Origin: Erinaceus europaeus
Lineage: Eukaryota; Chordata; Mammalia; Eulipotyphla; Erinaceidae
Length of the DNA: 64,000 nucleotides
Direction: 5' to 3'
Assembly: GCF_950295315.1 (NCBI RefSeq)
Contig: NC_080170.1
Location: 96,011,597 to 96,075,596, forward strand
The stretch's first letter is position 1. Each line of letters begins with the position of its first letter. Of the stretch, positions 57,059-64,000 are shown piece by piece. The position numbers were made by a program, and so were the translations under genes. The notes beneath the pieces are model-generated. The model saw only the letters and a list, made by a program, of their open reading frames with translations. It searched no databases and was not told the DNA's origin.

Positions 57059-57170
57059 GGGCTGCAGGTGTCTCTCTGTGTCCCTCTCTATCACCACCTT
57101 CACTCTTGATTTCTGACTGTCTTTCTCCAATAAATAAATAAAGATAGTAAAAAATAAAATAAAATAAATA
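57059..57170 (+). mobile_element. SINE form A, strongly 5'-truncated
   Basis: It begins at GGGCTGCAGGTGTCTCTCTG and contains only the pyrimidine tail and CTCCAATAAATAAATAAAG. Confidence 0.85.
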
Positions 57171-57415
57171 AACACTCTTCATAATTACCCAAACCTGGAA
57201 ATAAATGAATGAATAGAAAGGATACCATTATATGTAGTGGTATACTTTTTATTAGAGAAAAACAATGAACTATTGATACACACTTCAGAGTAGATGAATC
57301 ATAAAGGCATTAGACCATATTAAAGCAAGCTTTCTTCAGAAAGTTATTGTCTGATTGTATTCAGATTGGATGCTGGAAAAGTGGCACTGTAGTGATAATA
57401 ATAAGATCAGCAGTT

Positions 57416-57639
57416 TGGGGACCAGATAGGTGGTGGTGCACCCGGTTAAGAGCCCGTTACAATGCTTAAGGATCAGGGTTCGAGCCCCTGGTCCCCACTT
57501 GCAGGGGGAAAGCTTTCCAAGTGGTAAAGCAGTGCTGCAGGTGTCTCTCTTTCTCTTTCACTATCTCCCACCTACCCTCTTGACTTCTGGTTGTATCTAT
57601 CTGATAAATAAATATAATTAAAAATAATAACAATAATAA
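57416..57639 (+). mobile_element. SINE form A with target-site duplication
   Basis: AGATCAGCAGTT (57404-57415) and AGACCAGCAGTT (57640-57651) flank it. The head is GGACCAGATAGGTGGTGGTG, the B box GGTTCGAGCCCC. Confidence 0.92.
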
Positions 57640-57800
57640 AGACCAGCAGTTGTCAGAGATAGGAGGTAGAGAAATAGTGCAACAACATCAGACAGCATCA
57701 TGCAGATTTTTGGAGGAAACTGTTTTAAATCTATAGTGTATTGAAACTACTATGAATGAATCTGTACATAAAAATCAAATTTTACTACATATCAGTAAAA

Positions 57801-58576
57801 ATGAGGGGATTGTTAAAAGATAAAGTAAAACAAAAAAGCCTGTATTTAGACGTACAAAAATGGCATTTTTTTCCTAGAATTTTCTCTTTCTTATTTGACT
57901 GGTCCTAGTTATGTTAACTCTTTTGCATTTTAAATATATACTCATTCATTAATACAGAGAGATTTACAGGGTCATAGAAGGCTTAAAGGCAGAGAATAAA
58001 AAAACACAATGTATTCCTGGGGGGAAGCACATGATCTGATTTTTAGCAAAATGGAGGAGCAATTTCAATGATTGGAGCAACCAGATGGGTTGTTTTTGAA
58101 CTGCTGCGGTCCTGCTGCTGAATTTAAAATGTTAGAGGTCTACTGACTGTTCTTGTATTAACCTAAGTGTATCATAGATGGAAATTAGATTTCTTGAGAA
58201 TGAGTTTCTGCTCACACTGGCGGGAAGCCAGGTTCCTAAAGGACACAAATAACTACTTCTGTTGTGAGTGAAAGTAAAAGCAAAAGGAGACTTATAGAAA
58301 TTAAAGACAGGTCACCTGGGGGGACAAACAAAAGCTCATAAATAAGCAAATGGGCTAAGTAAAGAGCATTCATTAGTAGGGTGACCGCTATTGTGTATGT
58401 TTAAAGGGTTTAATAACAAACCTTTAAATTTCTGAAGTTACACATTTACATGACTTCTAAAGAAATCTTCCAATTTTAGAATAATGCAATGTATTTACAA
58501 AACCTAGAAAGGCACTGTGCCTAGTTCTAGGTGATACCTATGTACACACTAAATTCATATCCAGTCTGGCTTAACA
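57801..58576. other. No recognisable feature
   Basis: Unique-looking DNA up to the target duplication of LTR element B. Confidence 0.6.
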
Positions 58577-58582
58577 GTACTG

Positions 58583-58880
58583 TGTTGGTATTCTTCGTGT
58601 TGGTTTGGCTCCCTTCCCCCTACCTCTGAGAGAAATGGTTTGGTCCTTGCTAGTTTTGCGCCCCTTTTTTCTCCCGCCCCGTATGCTAAGGACATGCAGA
58701 GTCCCAGCAGCAACAGCGGAGGAAGAATGATGGGGGAAGCACACGGTGTGGTGATTTTCCCGTTCGTGAATAAAGATTAAACTGCAGCTTCTCAGCCCAG
58801 CCATGTGTCCTCGAGTCTCTGTCTCTGTCTTCCACCACGACACTAGCCTGGCCAGCTGGAGCCCCTGAAATTTAACAACA
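58583..58880 (+). repeat. 5' LTR of element B
   Basis: 298 bases, TGTTGGTATT to TTTAACAACA. AATAAA lies at 58769-58774. The U5-like end (TCTCTGTCTCTGTCTTCCACC) is longer than in element A, so the two belong to different LTR subtypes with one shared interior. The 90-codon minus frame at 58571-58843 is antisense LTR and recurs at 60622-60921. Confidence 0.9.
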
Positions 58881-58882
58881 AA

Positions 58883-58900
58883 TGGCGCCCACGTGGACCT
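58883..58900 (+). promoter_or_regulatory. Primer-binding site of element B
   Basis: TGGCGCCCACGTGGACCT, two bases after the 5' LTR. The first eight bases match the 3' end of lysine tRNAs; the rest keeps CACGTGG but lacks bases relative to a Lys-1,2 site. Confidence 0.75.
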
Positions 58901-58950
58901 GACCTGTGCATCTCTCAGATAAGTGAAGACAATTTGGCTACCTATGTACT

Positions 58951-59280
58951 ATGGCCTTCTCTTCTGCTTGTGAAGAGATCTCCAAAGGCCTCTGCCCTTT
59001 CTTCACGAGACTGTTTCGCTGTTTCTGGAACATTTGTCTCTGGACCACTGTGTGGTTTCTGCCCAACGCCAGCTCGCAGAAGCCCAACGCCAGCCTGCAT
59101 GAGCTGGCTTTCTGCCGCATGGCGCGGGGCATTGGGCGTAGGCTCCCTCCACGTTGCTCGGCCGACACAGCAGGGCCATGGGGCAGGGCCGCGGTAGCCT
59201 ATCCTGGCTGCCACCCTGGGGTACCTCGGCCCGCGCCTTCTGCACCGCTGGCCCACCCGCCCTCGTGCTATGAAGTCTAG
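58951..59280 (+). CDS. Leader-region open frame of LTR element B, function unknown
   Basis: 109 codons from the ATG equivalent to that of element A's 210-codon frame. It begins MAFSSACEEISKGLCPFFTR and has the hydrophobic stretch at about 14-38, but diverges in frame after residue 50. No signal of a known retroviral protein. Loss of the frame in one of two copies argues against function. Frames on the other strand (58938-59468) are shadows of this GC-rich block. Confidence 0.25.
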   Translation: MAFSSACEEISKGLCPFFTRLFRCFWNICLWTTVWFLPNASSQKPNASLHELAFCRMARGIGRRLPPRCSADTAGPWGRAAVAYPGCHPGVPRPAPSAPLAHPPSCYEV

Positions 59281-60534
59281 ACAGATCCCGGACTGCCCAG
59301 AGACTGTGGGCTCCCTGCCAAAACTGGGCCCCCTGGCCGAGATCTCCAGCTTGGGTCTGAAGGCAGACAAGCTAGAACACGCAGAGATTCATCCAGAGAT
59401 CGCAACCTACAATTCCTAGAAGTGGAGCTGGTGGGAAGACACCTCTGGATGGTGACCACCCCCAACAACTAAGACAGTACAGATCTAAATCCGTGTTTAA
59501 AATGACATGTCTTCGCAACAAAGGTTTCTCTCCTTGTGTATTAAAGACCATGTTTATGTGTGTGTTTAAAGTTTGGTAACATTAACTTTAAGGTTAAAAA
59601 TATAACTTTAAGGCTATATTCTTACCAGACAGAGTTAAAGGAAAACGGTTTTCAACGTAATTCTCATAAAGATAAAATTAACTTACATTTAAAGTCTGAG
59701 GTAAAAATTAGTTTAAATATCAATATATTTTAACCAAATTGGTCTAAACAAAACCTGCACACACCTAGGGTGTGTCTCCATCTTGAACAGGTGTAACAAA
59801 AGGTTAAATAGACTTGTTGATATGTAAAACTCTCGATTACCTTCTCTATTAGAAAAGGTAGATTACACAATGGCTATGCTAATGATTCTCATGCCTGAGG
59901 TTTTCTTTCCTTGATTCTTATGTCTACCTTTTCACATTCTATTGTTTAAACTTTAAACAACCTCAAAATCATTCTAAAAAAGACTTCTAATTGTAATAGA
60001 GTTATCAATTGTGATAAACTTCTAACCTGCTATAAGTTTGTTTCATAGTAAGTAAATTACAGCTGTCAAGTTCTCTACAGAAAAGCAGAATTCCGATGGC
60101 TCACATTCCCCATCAAGACAGACGTACAACAATTCACCCCCTGGCAATTCTTCGGTGAACATCTGCTTTGGACTTCTATCGGACTCACTGGTACACCTTG
60201 GACACTTTACACAAAACTAGCAGCTTCCCTTATGCTGCTGGGTTTTTCAAAGACTGACTGCAGCCATGCCTTGGGACTCTAGGCCTCACCCTTCCCCCAT
60301 GCTAGAAAATGCCCATCGAGGCAAGTACGCCCCCCAGAGGCAGGAAATTTTTTTTTTTTAAGCTGATAAAGTTTTGCCCCACAGAGGCAGAAAATGGCCC
60401 CCTCAGGCCTTCCCTTGGCAGCACACTGGGTCTTACATGTTTCTCCATGTTTGTGCCAGTTTCTTTTTTTTGAAAATGCCTGTATGATATAGGTTTCTGT
60501 TCACCCCACACCCCTGATACTGTGGTCATTTAGT

Positions 60535-60554
60535 TAAAAAGAAAAGGGGGAATA
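60535..60554 (+). promoter_or_regulatory. Polypurine tract of element B
   Basis: TTAAAAAGAAAAGGGGGAAT ending next to the 3' LTR. It matches the tract of element A. Confidence 0.85.
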
Positions 60555-60853
60555 TGTTGGTTTTCTTCGTGTTGGTTTGGTCCCCTTCCCACTACCTCTG
60601 AGAGAAATGGTTTGGTCCTTGCTAGTTTTGTGCCCCTTTTTTCTCCCCGCCCCGTATGCTAAGGACATGCAGAGTCCCAGCAGCAGCAGCGGAGGAAGAA
60701 TGATGGGGGAAGTACATGGTGTGGTGATTTTCCCGTTCGTGAATAAAGATTAAACTGCAGTTTCTCAGCCCAGCCGTGTGTCCCCAAGTCTCTGTCTCTG
60801 TCTTCCACCGCAACGCTAGCCTGGCCAGCTGGAGCCCCCGAAATTTAACAACA
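60555..60853 (+). repeat. 3' LTR of element B
   Basis: 299 bases, TGTTGGTTTT to TTTAACAACA. Differs from its partner mainly by transitions plus a one-base length change in a C run. Confidence 0.92.
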
Positions 60854-60859
60854 GTACAG

Positions 60860-61070
60860 AAGTCAGTATATTTCTTCTCATCAGTGGTGTAAAAGGTATG
60901 AGAGGGTGTTGGGGGCCCCATATGTGGTGGTAGAGAAAGCCCTCAGTTGGTGTAGAGAGTGAAATGAAGACACTTGTTACAGAGACATAGAGTTGTACTC
61001 ATGTGATAACAACTGTCTTGTAAATCATTATCCCATCCATCCAGTTAAGTGACTAAAAAAAAAAATGAGA
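60860..61070 (+). mobile_element. Poly-A retroelement 3' end, family uncertain
   Basis: GAGTTGTACTCATGTGATAAC, TGTAAATCATTATCCCATCC and an 11-base A run. It resembles 33330-33525, perhaps a third L1 3' UTR type. It starts directly beside the right LTR. Confidence 0.4.
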
Positions 61071-62424
61071 AGAGTAAAATAGTTACATGAATAATTTAAG
61101 TAATTTGTTTTAAAAAGTAACCCAGGTGTAGTCTCAATGAGTAATTTTAAATTACTGTAATCAAAACTATCACATTTAATAAATTCCACTCATTTTCACA
61201 ACATAACAATGACCACAAATTACAAATTAATAGTATTAGAAACACTCATGTATAATTTCATTTAACCCTTGCTATTGAAGTAACATCTAATTATATACAT
61301 TATTAACATACACAGTAAAGTATCATGTCTACCTAAATAATGTAAATTGTACTGTTATCCTTGTTTTACAGATTATATACTAAGCCTCTGAAAAATTATA
61401 CCTAGTTTTTGAAATTTACCTAGTGGTAAAATTCAGTGAAATTAAAATTTCTAAGTTTTTCTCTTACTCAATCATTGTGGTGTTTTATTTAACTTTCATA
61501 TGTCAATTATGCTTAAATAATTTTTACTATAAAGTGCTTTGTGACATACAGTTTCCTTCCTCCAATTTTTTTTTTTAGAAATAAGATACTTACCATGTTT
61601 CTTTTTTGTGCTTAACATCCCTTTCAAACATGCACTTCTGAGATAATCTGACATGGACCTTCCATCTGCATTTCCTTCCCCACAAGGAGCTTACTTAAGT
61701 TCACTCTAGGAAACTTATATGTCTATACACCACTGAAGTTACTGGGAAAATACTCCTGGGTTATTAATTTGTGCATGTTAGTTCCCACGGTTGATTGAAA
61801 GGAGGTGAAACAAGCTTTGCTAAACCAACAATGGAAAAAATGAACAAAAGAGGGAAGAAATAAGAATGTTATGGTTGCATTTACAAGGAAGTTGGATTCA
61901 TTTAGATTTCTGAACTTTTTTGAACTCATATATATCATGGTTTCCTTTCCCTTCCCTCCCTCCCACCTGTTTCCCTCCCTTGCTTTTTCTAATTAATCAT
62001 TTTAATTCTGAAGTTTTTATATATGATGTAATAAAAATAAGAATAATAATTACATTATTATGAGACTATTATAAGATAAAAGTCTGTGCCTTTTTTTCTC
62101 CTTTGTTTTCTAGTCTTTACTACTCTTACATTCATCTGCTTGCTTTCCTAGTCACAAGTGAGTTGTTTGTCACAAAACTGATTTGAAATTGTCTGTTCTA
62201 TAAATGACTACAGGGACAAGAGATTTTTTTTTTTTTAATCAGAGTAAATCACTGATTTGGACAAAGAAATCTGTCTAACAAAGTTTCTCTGGCGAGGCTT
62301 GGAGGTAGGCTAGTTATTCCTACTATGAAACCTTTATCCTCTCACCACATGTATAAGTGGTCTGCTGGTGACTTTTTGTGTATGTCAACATCAGCATCAA
62401 CTATAAATAAAAGTGTAATTTTAA
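61071..62424. other. Mostly unique DNA; possible ancient MIR-like fragment
   Basis: ACTGTTATCCTTGTTTTACAGAT (about 61352-61374) with CTAAGCCTCTG after it has the wording of an old MIR SINE end. Everything else is unassigned. Confidence 0.4.
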
Positions 62425-62545
62425 ATGTATATTTAGTACTGCTCAGCTTTGGCTTATAGTGGACCCAGTGATTGAACCTGAGACTTTAAAGTTTCAGGCA
62501 TGAAAATATTCACATAGCCACTATGCCATCACCCTGGCCCCCAAG
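62425..62545 (-). mobile_element. SINE form D
   Basis: AGTACTGCTCAGCTTTGGCTTATAG, GATTGAACCTGAGAC, TTTCAGGCATGAAAATATTC and GGGGCCAGGGTGATGGCATAG on minus as the head. Confidence 0.8.
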
Positions 62546-62614
62546 TAAATAATTCTATTTGAGCTTCTATGTAAATGCCTCATGTAACATCAATTAAAAT
62601 ATTCACTTAATTTC

Positions 62615-62795
62615 TTTCTTTTTTTAAAGATTTTATTTATTTATTTGTAAGATAGAAGGAGATAGAGATAGAAATAGAGAAAGAGAGAGAGGGAACCAGA
62701 CATCACTCTGGTACATGTGCTGCTGGGGATTGAACTCTGAACCTCATGCTTGAGAATCTAATGCTTTAATCAGCTGTTTGGGTTATACTTCTTTA
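62615..62795 (-). mobile_element. SINE form C
   Basis: AAAGATTTTATTTATTTATTTG, a GATAGAGATAGAAATAGAG purine block, ACATCACTCTGGTACATGTG and a GGGGATTGAACTCTGAACCTC segment. Confidence 0.8.
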
Positions 62796-62984
62796 GCCTA
62801 ATTGTCAGAATATGTCTTGTCTCATAACATGCAGAAGATGAGGTGTTGGTGGGCACAGAAGATTACGGAGTAATATGTGAATATTTAGCATTTATAGTTT
62901 GTAAATTCACTAGATCACATGTTATAATTGATGGCTACTGCTATGATTTACACAGAGCTGCTTCCAGGTGTGACTGTGGAAGGC

Positions 62985-63115
62985 CTGCTTAGCAGAGCCC
63001 AGTTATGGCTGAGAGAGTATCTTCATCCCTCTTGCTAAGTGAAAGACAACTAGCAGATGATTTCAGTCATATGTGGGATCTAGAGAACTGAAACACATGA
63101 ACTTGGCAAAAAAAA
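62985..63115 (+). mobile_element. L1 3' UTR scrap
   Basis: GCTAAGTGAAAGACAACTAGCAGATGATTTCAGTCATATGTGGGATCTAGAGAACTG with an A run at 63108 recalls the end of an L1 after the ORF2 stop. Confidence 0.5.
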
Positions 63116-63560
63116 AAAGACCCTAGTTGTAAACAAATTGTTTCTAAAACTTTGTGAGAACTAGGGCGGTCATCTTGACTTGGAAAAAAAAAACACCTTT
63201 GCTAATTTTCCTAAAAATGTAACTGCATTCAGATACTATTTATTAATTCATTGCTTTAAGACTTGGGTAAGTGAAGCCCACAGAACTTTGTAACTCCCCT
63301 CTAGTGATTATGATTTTCCAGCTTTGTCTCAGTTTTCACGTATGAGAAGATAAAGGGACCAAAAAAATTCTTGCTTACCTATCCAAATGTTACCTATATT
63401 TTCTATCAGTGAGCATGAAACTTTCACTGAACTAATTGAACTGTAGCTGGAAAACGCAAGGCTTAATTTGCTTTCTAGTGTGATACATTTGCTAATTGAA
63501 GGGACATTGACACAGAGTATTACACAGGTTTCAGGCATTCAGCTTTATAAATTAATTTCT
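63116..63560. other. No recognisable feature
   Basis: Unique-looking DNA. Confidence 0.5.
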
Positions 63561-63565
63561 GGGAG

Positions 63566-63795
63566 GTCAGGTGGTGGCTCACTCAGGAGTGGGAACACAT
63601 TACCAGGTGCAAAGGTCAAGCCTTTGATTTCCATCTGCAGGAGGTTTAGTGGGGGAGGGAAAAGAGAAGCTTCTTTACAAGGGGTTGAACAGTGCTACAG
63701 ATGTCCTCTCTCTCCCTTTCCTCCCCCTCTCTATCTCTAACAATCTACGAAAAAATGAAATGATGATAGCAAGTGATGACTCTCATGGCTAAAAG
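63566..63795 (+). mobile_element. SINE form A, diverged
   Basis: GGGAGGTCAGGTGGTGGCTCAC head, TTTCCATCTGCAGGAGG, an inserted GGGGGAGGGAAAAGAGAAGC and a CTCTCTCTCCC tail. Confidence 0.75.
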
Positions 63796-64000
63796 AAAAA
63801 CAAAAGTCAATAACTGTTTTCTGCATTGGTGACCATTAAAATCTAATTTCCACTTATTAGCATTCTACTGATCCCTTCTGGTTGATTTACTCACCCAAGA
63901 TTTCTCTTCTCTCTGGGTAAAGGTGCTTCACTTTTATCGTTTCAGTCTTTGTTTTTCTTTTCTTTTATTAATTTGTTTTGTTTCTAAAACTATCACAAAT

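Larger units (their letters stand above)
56815..57800 (+). mobile_element. Ancient L1 ORF2 end and 3' part, split by two SINEs
   Basis: GCTGGCAAAGATGTGGAATAACTG, AGTGGGAACAG, GATCTAGAAATTACACCCTTAGG, TTTACCCAAGAAAAATGAAAAC, AATTACCCAAACCTGGAAATAAATG and GATCAGCAGTTTG follow old mammalian L1 ORF2 wording in order. Two SINEs cut it. No open frame. It is one of the oldest elements here and could serve as an orthology anchor. Confidence 0.75.
58577..60859 (+). mobile_element. Non-autonomous ERV-type LTR element B, complete
   Basis: LTRs at 58583-58880 and 60555-60853 enclose 1674 bases, within one base of element A's interior. GTACTG (58577-58582) and GTACAG (60854-60859) form a 6-base duplication with one mismatch. 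The interior aligns with element A end to end: leader, GC-rich block, AT-rich block and polypurine tract. There are no gag, pol or env remains. The LTRs differ at roughly 16 of 298 positions. Confidence 0.92.

Overview
The window is mammalian nuclear DNA. It is AT-rich and packed with interspersed repeats, and I see no intact host gene. The repeats identify the animal as a hedgehog, most likely Erinaceus europaeus or a close erinaceid such as Atelerix. Two repeat types point there. First, about thirty copies of tRNA-derived SINEs share a head, a B-box-like motif and a pyrimidine-rich tail typical of erinaceid genomes. Second, there are four insertions of a Vingi-type non-LTR retrotransposon; among mammals I know this clade only from hedgehogs (Kojima, Kapitonov and Jurka 2011, recalled, not looked up). 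I name SINEs here by form: A (tail ending in CCAATAAATAAA), B (tail with CAACAA repeats and a longer head), C (short, head GTGGTGTAGTGGATAAAGC-like) and D (head with ATGATTATGCAAA-like).

Layout. 1-5.0 kb: L1 3' ends and an ancient L1, the latter split by a 197-bp internally deleted Vingi derivative. 5-17 kb: SINEs, microsatellites, old L1 and long stretches of unremarkable DNA. 17.4-19 kb: a broken L1 ORF2. 20.6-22.8 kb: non-autonomous LTR element A (minus). 23.0-24.1 kb: a 5'-truncated Vingi copy. 24.75-25.36 kb: a clean solo LTR inside a SINE. 26-35 kb: mostly unique DNA with scattered SINEs, then a 69-bp tandem repeat grown from a SINE/flank junction. 35.6-36.8 kb: an L1 whose two parts face each other (twin-priming pattern). 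39.4-39.6 kb: a 7SK RNA retropseudogene. 40.7-44.4 kb: a long 3' part of an L1 carrying a SINE and a second truncated L1. 47.3 kb: a 21-bp Vingi insertion. 48.5-49.5 kb: a dead mariner transposon with two later insertions. 51.0-54.1 kb: a near full-length (about 3.08 kb) but broken Vingi. 54.3-55.4 kb: an ERV LTR with polypurine tract and part of an interior. 56.8-57.8 kb: an ancient L1. 58.6-60.9 kb: non-autonomous LTR element B (plus), same interior length as A. 61-64 kb: unique DNA and SINEs.

Nothing here works as an operon or pathway. The biology is that of retrotransposon layers: ancient mammalian L1 and mariner as a base; hedgehog L1 lineages and SINEs above that; ERV-derived LTR elements and Vingi among them. 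Nested insertions and target-site duplications give local relative ages. All coding remnants are damaged. Boundaries without a stated target-site duplication are good to about 10-20 bases. Similarity counts are by eye.
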